Below are positions 33,390 to 44,310 of a stretch of 64,000 bases of DNA, piece after piece. The DNA is taken from NCBI GenBank assembly GCA_944548615.1, contig OX155951.1, positions 41,952,113 to 42,016,112 of the forward strand, written 5' to 3'. Within the stretch, counting starts at the first letter, position 1; each line of letters opens with the position of its first letter. The notes beneath the pieces were generated by a model. The model saw only the letters and a list, made by a program, of their open reading frames with translations. It was not told the DNA's origin and ran no database searches. The stretch comes from Micropterix aruncella. Its lineage: Eukaryota > Arthropoda > Insecta > Lepidoptera > Micropterigidae. A program made the translations under genes and the position numbers.

Positions 33390-33760
33390 AATAGATCTCG
33401 CTCGAAATCGAATTTCTCCACGTTTAGAATATTAAAAGACAGGGATACGAAAATAAAATTGTGTCAGTCTGTCTGTTTGGCACATGGATATCTCAAGAAC
33501 GCGTTGTCGAAAAGTTCTTTGAAAAATCACGCTCAAAATCGAGTTTCCCTACGTTTAGAACATTTAAAGCCAAGAAAACGGAAAGAAAATTGTGTCTCTC
33601 TGTCTGTTTGGCACATCGATATCTCAAGAACGCTGTGATAATTTCTTCGAAAGATCTCGTTTGAAGTCGGATTTCTCCACGTTTAGAACATAGAAAGAAA
33701 ATTTTGTCTGTTTGACATATCGGTATCTCGAGAACGCGTTGTCGATTTTTTTTAGCTAAA
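33390..33760. repeat. 131-bp minisatellite, about three units
   Basis: Units share GTCTGTTTGGCACAT-GATAT, CTCAAGAACGC, and TTTCTCCACGTTTAGAACAT-like blocks. GTCTGTTTG occurs at 33471, 33602 and 33706, so the first spacing is 131 bp and the next, shortened, is 104 bp. Overlapping plus frames are translations of the repeat. Confidence 0.8.
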
Positions 33761-35090
33761 TCAGGGAGTTACAATGCAAATGGACGACTGCAAAACCCCA
33801 TTCTGCAATTCACGTACGTTCTCCAAGTTTTACTAGTTCTCCGAATTAAAATAAAAAACCGATTATCAAATAAATTTTAAAAATCGGACAATGCATTATT
33901 GAATTACGGAAGTAAGCTTAATACGCTATAACTTAAGAATACGTAGTCCGATTTCAAAAATGCATTCGCCAATTTGTTTTATCCATCGATGGGAATAAAT
34001 AATTGGCGTTCCAGGGTTCCGTATCTGAGCTGGATCGGGGAGTAGCCATATAAATTGACGATTGCGAAATCACATGTGTATCCTTACAGTAGCCAATATT
34101 TTATTAGCTATTTGAATTATTACTAACATCAAATTATCAAAAGAATTTTTAAAATTGACTTTCCGACTTCGTTTTTTTGCCAATGGTTTTATTCATCGTA
34201 TGGATGAACTGATTAGACCTGCCACACACAACCCGATCTGAGCCCAGAGCCTAGCGGTTTGAAAAGTACTCGTTTTTCCAGAGGTAGACCAATTCAATAT
34301 AATCCTGTCCGTCTTTGGAAGTATTTAAAAGGGATCCAAACTACGTTGAAATGGTATGTTATAATAAACTACCCGAAAATATTAAAATTATATATAGAAA
34401 CGGCTATATATATACCACGGTTTTAGTATGTACACATTTAGAAGCTACCTTATTGAGAGAGAATTGTACGATATCAACGAATTCTAATTAGGTTACTGAC
34501 AATTTCCATTCTGATTTTCTTCATTAAGCTTGACAATTTTACCATTTTATTCACTATTAAATTATTACGATTATTTTATTTTCTCTCCAATACTTCAGTG
34601 TAATTAGTATTTGTAGGACCATATAATTGTATATTTTATGACAACTCAATTGATAATTCTCAAGTCAAAAGGTTTTAAAAGTTAATATACTAATATATTT
34701 TTTAATATACTTCGTCAAGTAATTACCTGATTGCCTTTGTAGTTTTAAGTAATACGATTATTGTAAGTTACGTGGTGAGACTCTCAAACAACCTTTAGTT
34801 TCGATTTTAGGAATTCTTTTAATCTTAAGCGACTTTCCAACGTATTGTGTTATGTCTACTAATGTCTAAACAACTATATAAACAGTTTTGAAGATAATAC
34901 ATTTCATTTCATTTGTACGATTCATATTATAACGTGTATCTTTCCGTAATCTAATATTCACCACCCCGATCGTTATAATTAACACATCTCTAAATGAAAT
35001 ATCTACTTACAGGTACATCGTATATCAGCATTTTGCAGCGGTTGGGTGGGCAGGTGCACCAACTTGTCGCGTAAATAGAAAAGTTGAACC
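33761..35090. other. No gene seen; TE-like phrase
   Basis: Around 33980-34040 ATCCATCGATGGGAATAAA and GGCGTTCCAGGGTTCCGTAT resemble phrases common in arthropod transposon remnants. Nothing else recognised. Confidence 0.3.
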
Positions 35091-35300
35091 ACCGAAATGC
35101 GGCACAAGCGGAAGCGGAACCGCAGCGCGGCGCGCGAACTTCGTAAGCCTGAAATAAGGCTCAAAGGGCGCGGCGCACGCACCTCTATCGGGGGCGACGC
35201 GACGTTGACTTTCCCCGATTGTCGCTGCCACAATAATGCGAGCGGCGAAAAACTTGCACGGCTTCCGGAAGCGGCTTCTTTCAGGGCAGGGGTTGACCAA
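35091..35300. other. CpG-rich patch
   Basis: About 200 bp of GC-rich sequence (GCAGCGCGGCGCGCGAAC, GGGGGCGACGCGACG) in AT-rich surroundings, open in several frames as expected for GC-rich DNA. Possible promoter-like island; no gene evidence. Confidence 0.35.
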
Positions 35301-35609
35301 TCCGGATTTTTTTAATTCAGCAAATTTAAACGACATAAAATATGGTTTTTATTTTATTTTATTTACTTTTTACAGTAAACTTACGAACAGTAAATACCTT
35401 ATAGAACATTTGCAAAACTAATTTACTAACCTATGAAAAGTTAGAACGCTTCCATGAAAAATTTATAATAGAAATTTCATAAGCACGTTAATGCTTGGGG
35501 TAAGTGGGAAAATGAGGTATATACATACATAAATAAATGAATATTAATGATTAAATTACATAAAATAATACACTATAATTTAAGGGCATGATATAATGTT
35601 TCTTATTTT

Positions 35610-35790
35610 CTATTTATTTATTTATTCATTTATTTGGGAATTAATTACTATAAAACGTTGATTTTGATAAAAAAAATAACTAGAACCGAATGGCAAAACC
35701 TTAACCTTATGCTTATTTGATTCTGTCACCCAACTGGGACAAGCCCGTTCTAGGGTGGATAGGGCTCTAATATTAAAATAAATAATTTAA
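35610..35790 (-). repeat. LINE 3' end, family G, copy 2
   Basis: ATTTATTTATTTATTCATTT tail, GAATTAATTACTATAAAAC, ACCGAATGGCAAAACCTTAA, CACCCAACTGGGACAAGCCC: same order as 17390-17560. Confidence 0.65.
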
Positions 35791-37908
35791 AAGTTTTAGT
35801 AAAATGCTCATAAAATTAAATTGCTTTAAAATGAGGTCTTCAAAAGCAATAAAAAATCTCAATTCCTTTTAAAATCGGCTAAAAAATTCCTATTAATATT
35901 ATAAATATATTATTATGTATATTATTAACTATCCTTTTACATTTTATTGTTATCTTACCGTATTATTTATCTTATGATATTATTTTTGTAAATGTATGTA
36001 TGTATATATGTATGTATATTATATATCATTACTTATTTTAAATACATCTACCAAACTAATAATGTGGCTTCCCTATCCCTTTCCCCTTACTTAGAACTGC
36101 TGCTTAGTTTAATTGTGAAAACTTTTAATTGGCCTTAGATTTGTATAATATATTATAGAAATAAGTATAAAATGCTATAAGTCTTCGGAAAAATAAAAAT
36201 AAAATAATATGATACATTAACCTCGCAGTTAGGAAATCTTAAGAAGTAGGAGATGGACTACAATTGATTGAATCTTTAATCAAATTCATGGAATCATTTA
36301 ATATGCTTAATTCTTTAAATGTGGTATCAAAAACACGACACATTATGGTGAGAAGTATATTCGACACGATATTGATATTGCAAGACAATATCAATATCAT
36401 TACAGAAAATCTATGAGAGTTCCTCGTTAGCGGGCGGTACCACACGAAATCGAACATTTGCTTTGGTCTGTCTAGTCATTTGTGTATGCTTATGGAGATA
36501 CGTTATGTCTATGGACTACGAGGTTGAAGTGCGAAAACCGCTCTGAATTTATTGTTATAGTCATATTTCATTTAATCATGATTGATTTTAATTATCTCAA
36601 ATTTAAAATAATACGAATAATATTTATTTTATGATCAATAGTGATAACTAACAGAGTAGTTCGTTTAAAATTTGGGCTAGTTTATAGAAAATACATGTAT
36701 TCATGTATTTTGTATACATGTTGAAATTCTGTAAAAGAAAAAAAAATAATCGCTAGATTTTTAACTTAATTCCGAACATTCGAAGTGTTTTCCAGATATC
36801 GTCAAATATATGCAGTTGTTAGCTGAAGTAGACCAGTCGCGCCGTTTCCGCATTAGTCAGCTGTCCGACTTCCCTAACAGCAAAGCTGCACAGCGAAGTC
36901 TACCAGTTAACTTTGATGTATGCGAGCCCTATTGCAGTTTATAGTCCACGGTTATCTTGAAAAAAATATTTTATCTACAATTTGAAGACTATTTTTTCCT
37001 ATTATCAAATTTGAATCAACTTACTTAAAATATGTGAATTTAAATTGTATTTAACATGTCGTTTTCTTCGTTATATTTCATTTAGTTTTCTTAGAATTTA
37101 GTACAAAATTGTTTGGGGTAAACCAATTTTAATACAAAAAAAAAGTGCTCTATTTACTTCGCGTAAAGTTTTTCCGTAATATAAATTGTAAAGAAATAAA
37201 AAGGGCTTCGTTATAAAGGATTTATTAAAAAGGGCCTAAAGAAAAAATCCATTATTAGAGGATCAAATAATCGAAAATCCCGAGAAAATATTTCATTTGT
37301 GAATTCATTAAACGGTCCTGCCAACTAATTAATACAGGCAATATTATGATAGCTCGATAAAATCATTGATTATATAGCAATATAATCAATTATTGCGACA
37401 TGCAGGTGGCGCTGATAGCATTGTCTGGCGAAACTAATAACAATTTATTTCGCAATAGGCAAATTGATTATAAATGTTTTTTTTTATAAAATGAACTTAT
37501 AAAAAGATTATAAAAAGTCATTATTTAACCAATGATAACAATAATGACATAAAATTATTAGTGCCATCTATCGAATTTTTAAACAGGCTGTTTACATCTC
37601 AAAAAAGATAAGGAGAGATTAGAATGCCGTATTAGTCTATTTGAACATTAAAGCGCCTAATTATTATGTATTGAAACCAGTAGGTATACCGAATCAAAAT
37701 CGACATATTTATGTAAATATTATTAAAATAATAAAAGCTATGATTTAAATTTCGTTTGTTTTTATTTTGGAATATAGGCGTATAGGCCGTATAGGCGTTT
37801 TTAGAACACCATCAATAAATGGCAGTATAGGGCTACTGAACATAAGAGAAGATTAATCAATGTCTGGAAGTATGAGTGCCATCTACACGTTTCATAGTAA
37901 ATCCAAGC
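35791..37908. other. No gene seen
   Basis: Long AT-rich stretch. A minus frame at 36239-36457 is unmatched and probably chance. 36810-36920 is less AT-rich but has no motif I recognise. Confidence 0.4.
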
Positions 37909-37922
37909 TGCCCAAACGTAGT

Positions 37923-38579
37923 GGGAGTTAATGAGCCCTTGCTGAAGACCATTCTGTTCAGGGTTGGTCACACTCACGGGTCAAAACCCATCCGACGGCC
38001 TCCACGCATGAAGTGCGAGCCTGGGTAGGACTCTGGCCCTATGGTTAGTTTCCCCTGGAAATCAACCTTCTGGCGCTCCTGGACGGTCTGCGCACCGTGC
38101 GGCGTAAGCCAATCGACTGTGCACTCTGACTAACAGTCGGGGGAGTCTGGAAGCAGTACTGATTCTTATAGAGCGGGGGTGGTTGCGGACCTTACGACGA
38201 CTGCTCTTGAAACGACCATCGGCTATCCGATCCTGGGTGAACAGCCGGGCAAAGGACGCTGTAGTCCGCGATATATTCGGTAAACACCGTTTAACCGCTT
38301 CGTAAGGGAGAGGACCGCGCAAGCGATCTCGAACTCGTTACCAATCAAGAGACCGAAGTAATCTGGTCACAATTGGAAGTAAAGGCGTGAGTGTAAGCCC
38401 GCCGGGTAACACTCCTGGCTATCTCGCGGTTAAGGCGTTGACCTCTTACGGGTTTGTGGCGGAGCTAGACGGTGGACTGTTTAGTCCAAGTCTCTGCGCT
38501 CACTCCAGGGAGATAGAACTACTAATCGTTAAAACTTCCTGAGGTGACGGGCTCGCCCGCTGAAGTCGGCAACCCTAGT
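37923..38579 (+). mobile_element. GGGAG-family element, complete, with 14-bp TSD
   Basis: 657 bp bounded by the perfect 14-bp direct repeat TGCCCAAACGTAGT (37909-37922 and 38580-38593). Starts GGGAGTTAATGAGCCC and ends GGCAACCCTAGT. No TIRs, no LTRs, no A- or microsatellite tail. It contains CTATCTCGCGGTTAAGGCGT then TGACCTCTTACGGGTTTG (about 38418-38455), reminiscent of a tRNA D-arm/A-box and anticodon arm, but internal to the 3' third. No convincing protein. It provides the reference ends for at least ten copies in the window. Class unknown; long target duplication favours target-primed or long-stagger integration. Confidence 0.85.
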
Positions 38580-38593
38580 TGCCCAAACGTAGT

Positions 38594-39060
38594 ATGGCAT
38601 TGAGCAATCTAATAACCTATATAACCAATGATAAAATCTACCGCCCTGACTTTCGGCAAAGCCCGCTTTTTCGTGGATTGGTCTCTTTCCACGAACTATT
38701 TTCAACGGTGGTTGATTTCTGGCCAGCACGTGATAAAGCGATACAAATCCGTTACCGATGCGTCGTAAGCGGCGTGTCGCGTGTCTCGATATGTGTTGTC
38801 GCTCGACGGATTCCTGAACCGAGGGGAGACGCGACGCGACGCGGAGGGTGGCAGAAGTCGGTCGGTCGTGGGAGTAGTGTATTGTTTTCCACATAAGCTC
38901 AATTACCCACAGCAACCGCAATTGTGGACGTTTGTTTATATGAGTGAATCGATCCAGATGATGCATGGCGGCTTGGCACGGGGGGCTCGAGAGTACCTAC
39001 TAATTCCATGAATTCTATTTCAGTTCTCTATTAGATAAAAGTGCTTCTTTTACTGGTCCA
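38594..39060. other. No gene; moderately GC-rich
   Basis: 38740-38880 is CpG-rich with GAGGGGAGACGCGACGCGAC. Frames on both strands are open through it, which GC-rich DNA explains. Confidence 0.35.
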
Positions 39061-39069
39061 AATACAACT

Positions 39070-39235
39070 AATAGTTTATTTATTTATTTTTATTTTATTT
39101 TATTTAGTAACACATCTAGTAAACAATTAATGTCATATTTATGTTAGCAAGAAATTGATGCGACATTATTTTTAATGTTTGACACAATCGCCTAACTAGG
39201 CCTAGGCCTGTTCTAAGGCAGACTTTTGATGACTA
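39070..39235 (-). repeat. LINE 3' end with (TTTAT)n tail
   Basis: TTTATTTATTTATTTTTATT tail followed by AACACATCTAGTAAACAATT and CGCCTAACTAGGCCTAGGCC, the LINE UTR block in minus orientation. Confidence 0.6.
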
Positions 39236-39880
39236 GATATTAAGTGTCCACTGTCAACTTAAACTATAGTTAGTACTTATTTGTAAATCGACAAATATGA
39301 TACTACAAATATTTAGCATATACAAATATAGATACTCATATACATCTATAGATAAAATATATATCCATATATGCACACATACATATACATATATGTATAC
39401 GAAAATAATAATAAAACCAAAATAAATAAAAATAAAAACTAAAATAATATACATATGTATATAAATCAATTACATATTGATATAACGTTTACATACCTAT
39501 ACTAGTCATTAAGATTTATCATGTTAAAAACTAAACTAAGTACTAAATACTATCATTCAAAATACAAGTCAGCATATTCCTTAAACCGTCCATACCCACC
39601 TCCAACAACCAATCGGTTAGTGATTTTTTAAAAGTGGATGTGTTCTTGTTGTACATTCTAGGGCCAATGAACGTGAAAGTTACAAAGTTCCTTTAAATTA
39701 CTGTTGCACTTGAAATATTATAGTATATCAACTTATATGCAGTATCTGCTATTTATTTTACTTTGGAGAAACAACAACACCGCTAAATAAAGTTAGATTA
39801 AATAATCATAGGGATAGTGTAGGTAATGGCAGCCAACTATTCGGTTTGTCATTCTCTATTTAATCGAATGTTATATTACA
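39236..39880. other. No gene; TA-rich
   Basis: Low-complexity ATATAC-type sequence at 39330-39400; otherwise featureless. Confidence 0.4.
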
Positions 39881-39988
39881 TTTATTGCCGATTATGTAAA
39901 ATATGATAGAAATATGTAATTATATTATGTAAGTACATTACGATATAATGGCCAAATAAGCTCGTCAAAATGATTAATTTATTAAAAA
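39881..39988. repeat. 108-bp direct repeat, left copy
   Basis: Matches 41206-41313 at 99 of 108 positions by eye and ends exactly at the CTAG terminus of the Helitron that follows. Confidence 0.85.
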
Positions 39989-41205
39989 CTAGCTGACCCG
40001 TGCGCACTTCGTTGGGCGGTAAAACTTTTTACTTGTGATGAAATTATGAGTGTGGTTCGGTTAGTACTGAGTGCCATGATTTATTTTCTGACTGCCAAAA
40101 GAAGGGTTATATTTTTACTGCATATGTATCTATGTATTTGCATGCCAATTTGACTATAATACCGTTTTTTTGTGAGTCTTCTTGTAAGTGACTTATTTGT
40201 GAGCGAATTATCTCTTTAACCATTTATGCAGTAAAAGGGAAATTATATGCAGTAAAAGGAAAAAGTCTTTTGTTTTAAACACTTGAGACGATAAATTTAC
40301 TTATTTTGATAAAAATCCATAATTGTTGATAATATGACCAATTTTTTAACAGCTGGGGGACATAAAATAAAAAAAAAACATCAAGGAGATGCTGATAGGC
40401 CACCCTTTCTATAATCTGGCCGAATTTGAGGGCCATGATTTTTCAAATATTGTGCCCATTTAAATTACTTAAAAAGTAGAGCCTTATTGTCTGTTTATTT
40501 TATACGGTCTTATATATATACTTTTAGTTTAAAATGCATAACGTAGATTTAATTTGATTATTTAACATTTTACTGACAATTTGAATATTACGATGAATAA
40601 TTTTACTACGTATCTTTTCAAATTACTAACTACTTCAAATATTAGGCTTCTATTTTGATTATTTATATTTATAGTTTGATAATCTAGTAGTTAATTCTTG
40701 ACTACCTATGTATGTTCAGTAAAGAGTAGTAACGAGACTTACTACCTAGCACAATTATTTTGACACGTCCAAGAGCGGTCTTTAGCCGTCAATTGGACAC
40801 GACGAAAATGTAATGTAATGTAAACATGACCTAACGATTTAAATTATTTTTTAAATATAAAAAACTACTTTTTTAAATATAAAAGTTAGTCATATGCTGT
40901 AGCTGAATTTTTTGTAGGCATTATCAAGCTCTACAACTTTTCTCTAGAACTTAATCATATATCTCTTATCGTCAAGGCAACGTTAGTTAGAAACGTTTTC
41001 GTTCGACCGCTTATTCTCCGACTTACTTTGCAAATCCGACTACCACGAAAAAGTCTTTCAATTTTTCGGATTAATATATAGCCTATAACACTCACAAGTA
41101 ATGTGGCTTTCTATTGGTAAAAGTATTTTCAAAATCGGTTCAGTAGATCCAGAGATTACTTCCTACAACATCACAAACTTTACCTCTTTATAATATTAGT
41201 ATAGA
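39989..41205 (-). mobile_element. Non-autonomous Helitron
   Basis: Minus strand: begins TCTATACTAATATTATAAAG at 41205 and ends CGGGTCAGCTAG at 39989. No coding. Interior blocks match 16034-16811. A 484-bp element (40342-40825) is nested inside. Both ends abut a 108-bp direct repeat. Confidence 0.85.
40342..40825 (+). mobile_element. Nested 484-bp retroposon-like element, family D
   Basis: Flanked by ATGACCAA (40334-40341) and ATGACCTA (40826-40833), an 8-bp target duplication with one change. Ends in GAAAATGTAATGTAATGTAA, an (AATGT)n tail typical of LINE/SINE insertion. The 3' region contains CCGTCAATTGGACACGACG, shared with a reverse copy at 46620-47165. No coding seen. Confidence 0.65.
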
Positions 41206-41313
41206 TGTATTGCCGATTATATAAAAGATGATAGAAATATGTAATTACATTATGCAAGTACATTAAGATATAATGGCCAAAAAAGCTCGTCAAAATGATT
41301 ACTTTATTAAAAG
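41206..41313. repeat. 108-bp direct repeat, right copy
   Basis: Begins immediately after the Helitron 5' terminus; homologous to 39881-39988 and equal in length. Confidence 0.85.
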
Positions 41314-41464
41314 CTAAGCGCAAATAATAAATTATGTACCTAATTGTATGTGGAAGCAAACTAGACGTGAATATTTCTCTAAGCATATTAATTCCCAGGC
41401 TCCCGGATGCAAACATTTGTGGAAACAAGAACTTCTTTGCCATTCCACCTTATTTAGATTCATA

Positions 41465-42032
41465 TCTATGTATATAAAACAAAGTCGGGTTTGTTCGAAA
41501 ACTTATAACTCGAGAACGGCTGGACCGATTTTCATGGTTTTTGATTTGTTGTATTTGTCTCCGTCCCGAATAGAATAACTATTAAAAACATAAATTGGAA
41601 AATTGACGAAAAATTAAAATAAAAGAAAAACATTTTTCCATACAAAATGTAAATCCGTGTTTTTCTCATGGTCAGTTGTACGTGACATGTTCACGTGTCG
41701 GCAAATCCTCCGCTTTATTTGTTCTTGAAAAAAAAACAAAAAATGTTGTATATCACAAGGTGCGTCAATGAAGAGAATTAAACCGAGTGCATCCCATGCT
41801 GCACAATTTGTAAATAGTTTAATTCAATCATGTCTTCCTGGCACGCTATTGATATACTTAATTTTTGTACTATTATATTTAATTTTGTGTTATTATCTTA
41901 ATAAAGTAGTGAACTTAATATTTATTTTGTATTCATTGTATTACTTTCTGAAAATCATAAATTAAATTCAGCTAATCTGTAACACGACATTCATTGACTG
42001 TTAGGCGGTACGAAGTTCGCCGGGTCAGCTAG
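41465..42032 (+). mobile_element. Helitron retaining helicase C-terminus
   Basis: Starts TCTATGTATATAAAACAAAG after A and ends CGCCGGGTCAGCTAG before T: Helitron termini with AT target. 568 bp. Keeps the last part of the helicase gene directly upstream of the 3' end, showing an internal deletion of an autonomous element of a different subfamily from 39989-41205. Confidence 0.85.
41667..41770 (+). pseudogene. Helitron helicase, last 34 residues
   Basis: Plus frame HGQLYVTCSRVGKSSALFVL then EKKTKNVVYHKVRQ and TGA. HGQLYV-CSRVG is motif VI of PIF1-like helicases, including its arginine, and corresponds to the same motif in the Helitron at 24535-25151. The frame is closed upstream within the element. 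It ends about 260 bp before the Helitron 3' terminus. Confidence 0.85.
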
Positions 42033-42529
42033 TTTCTATATAATTTACAATCATTAAATTCATTTTATATTATATATAATTTAGAATCATTAGATTCGTA
42101 TTTCTCTGTTAGTTCTAACTTTATAAAAGCAATTACTGGTATCATTCTGTATTATGGGCTCTATTATGATCCCTTTTACGGTCTTATTATGGTCTCTATT
42201 CTGTATTATGTTCTCGCTCCAATTACTATTTACTCGCTCCAATTAATATTAATAACATTAACTCAAAGGCGGTTGGTAATTTCTTGCTATCCACTTCGTT
42301 GCAGCTCGCCAACAGATTGCGCTACAGCACACCATCTTCTATAGTATAGACGTTGAAAGTTCTATAGTATAGAAGTAGTAAGAAATTCTGCACTTTTTGA
42401 AAGATATCAATCCAGATATCGAAATTCTCCGATGTCCGTTTTTCTATTTCTCTGTCTTTCTTAGTAGATATATTTTAATCTGTGAATTCTATCAATCTGG
42501 CGCTCTAAGGAAAAGATATCACAGTGCTC
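42033..42529. other. No gene; short direct repeats
   Basis: TTCTATAGTATAGA occurs twice (about 42337 and 42360). The left end of the hAT element should lie here or just right but was not recognised. Confidence 0.35.
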
Positions 42530-42761
42530 CATTGTCCCGAAAAATTGATAGCTCTCAAAATGAAGCTCGAACTTGATTGTGAAGTTAAAGAATAAGAATG
42601 TTGCCCCATTTTCACAGCTGAACAATCATATTGATGAAAATAAGCTTGAAGTCGATGGCGATATCCTCGAGGTGATGAAACAACATGTATTCGTTGTTAG
42701 CAAAGAAATTTCTTACTATTTTCCTGATCTACGACCGGCCAATCGGGGCCTGAGGGGTTAA
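42530..42761 (+). pseudogene. hAT (ZBED5/FAM200-like) transposase fragment, middle
   Basis: Plus frame VAPFSQLNNHIDENKLEVDG then DILEVMKQHVFVVSKEI and YYFPDL. The F--L-----E-------IL--M--H---L--EF--YFPD pattern is that of the region ahead of the catalytic C-terminus in ZBED5/GTF2IRD2-like hAT transposases. Preceded, in another frame, by ALKMKLELD, which fits the F--KL-LW block. The frame stops at 42761. It lies about 700 bp before the C-terminal remnant, compatible with one element. Confidence 0.55.
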
Positions 42762-43454
42762 GCTCTTGTATCATACGGTCTCCTTTTGCAGATTCCGCAG
42801 CGATCTCTTTTCCTATTTGATCGATCTAGTCTCCACTAGTTTGTAAATCTAACCGCTCGCATAATTGAGGCATAAAGGTATAAGCTGTTATTGTCGCTTA
42901 CCGTTTGAAGAGCAGAACTGTCCTGCGAAGCGTAGATATCGTCGGGTCGGGTTATAAACTCGGTCCGGTCGAAGTCTGGTCTCGCGAAGTTCTCTCTTGT
43001 GATGCACTCAATTATCGAAAGTTTTCCGAACACTGACTCTAGTTTTTTGTCTCTACCGCTTGAAGGTTGAATAAAAAACTGATTTGTTATGTCACTTTAT
43101 AATTCCACTTTCAATGTGGCTCAAATAAATTATAAACTCAATTATTTCTATTTGTTACACTGTATATGCGTGAAAGAATGAAAATTTTAAAACAAAATTA
43201 TGTTACTTCGTTTTTTGTTGTTATTTTCCTTGCCTCTCGTTTCCATCGTTTCTTTAATATGCTATGTTGGTGATTCCCTTATTCAAAACTGTAGAATATA
43301 TATATTCACGGCTTTGTTGTGTGCAATGTTTACGGTACTATGAATATTTTAATATTAATATTATTGGTAGTTAATTCTAAATACAACTATTTTGCCGAGA
43401 CAACATGTTTTCCTTAAAACTTGTAGTAGTGATTTTTTAATTGAAATGGCAGTC
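42762..43454. other. Probable interior of a decayed hAT
   Basis: No frame matching the hAT catalytic core is visible between the two transposase remnants; 42780-43060 is less AT-rich and may be a separate insertion. Confidence 0.3.
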
Positions 43455-43779
43455 CTATCCTGATGTTGCAAAGATGGCTCTAAGAGTCCTGATTCCATTC
43501 GCAACCACCTATAAGTGTTAATCGGCATTTCATACACTACTTACTATCAAGACGAAATTTCAAAATAGGAGTTGCACTGGCCAAAACAAAGCCAAACATA
43601 GAAGAACTAGTTCAGGCAAAGCACATGCATCCATCCCATCAAATAAATTATTTAAATCTAACGATTACATAATATGTAATATTTTATGAATACATAATTG
43701 TTTGTAAAATAAATATTTTATTCACTACACTTTTCTTTCTTTCTCACTCAGAAAATTTAAAAAAGTTTGAGAGCCGCTG
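43455..43779 (+). pseudogene. hAT (ZBED5-like) transposase C-terminus and TIR
   Basis: Plus strand: MALRVLIPFATTYKC, then TGA where E is expected, then SAFHTLLTIKTK. A frameshift leads to VALAKTKPNIEELVQAKHMH and PSHQINYL. These match the LIPFATTYLCE--FS-L--IKTK and AL---KP-IEELV--K--HPSH blocks of ZBED5/GTF2IRD2-like hAT transposases. About 130 bp on, AAAGTTTGAGAGCCGCTG at 43762-43779 looks like the right hAT terminal repeat. The left terminus was not found. Nonsense and frameshift changes make it inactive. Confidence 0.75.
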
Positions 43780-44287
43780 TTCTATAGCGTTCAACCGGGC
43801 GCCGTGAGCCCACCATGAATGCCACATGGGAAATACGAGTAATATTCCACTAATAAAGAATAAGAACGGGTAATTAAAATAAAATAGGCATAATTAAATT
43901 TAAAAATTTCGAAATATCATGACCATAGAATTAAAATTAATTTAAAATGTCGGAAGATGAAGTTTGTAGATCAAATGAATAAATAAATAATATTAAATGT
44001 ATTATAATTGACAGTAATATTGTAATCTTACCTCACCTCATTCTTCCAAGTTGAAGTAAAAGTTCCGTAATTTTAAATTTAAATTGACTTTATATTTCAG
44101 CATGTTTTTATAGATTCTTTGTTTTTCTTTAAATTTTTGGACATATAAAGCCAACATATCTTTGGCCAAAAGAAGTTAAAGTTGTCAAGTGTTATGCTCA
44201 GTTTAATTTGTATATATTTCCTTTTTAAGTATTTTTTTACTTTTAGAACTGTTTTTGCATATGTATGTCTGATGTCTAATAACTCTC
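43780..44287. other. No gene seen
   Basis: AT-rich. AATAAATAAATAA near 43975-43992 may be a LINE tail. Confidence 0.35.
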
Positions 44288-44310
44288 TGACACACTACCG
44301 CTATAGCTGG

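Noticed and set aside
33231..33664. Two overlapping open frames with repeated peptide
   Set aside because: Direct translations of the 131-bp minisatellite in two frames.
33390..33760. CRISPR array
   Set aside because: Long AT-rich units with no short repeat-spacer alternation, in a eukaryotic TE-rich context.
36239..36457. Minus-strand open frame
   Set aside because: Short, AT-driven hydrophobic translation without family resemblance.
38405..38460. A functional tRNA gene
   Set aside because: The resemblance is limited to the A-box/anticodon-arm region; no acceptor-stem pairing or B box could be found, and it recurs within a repeat family.
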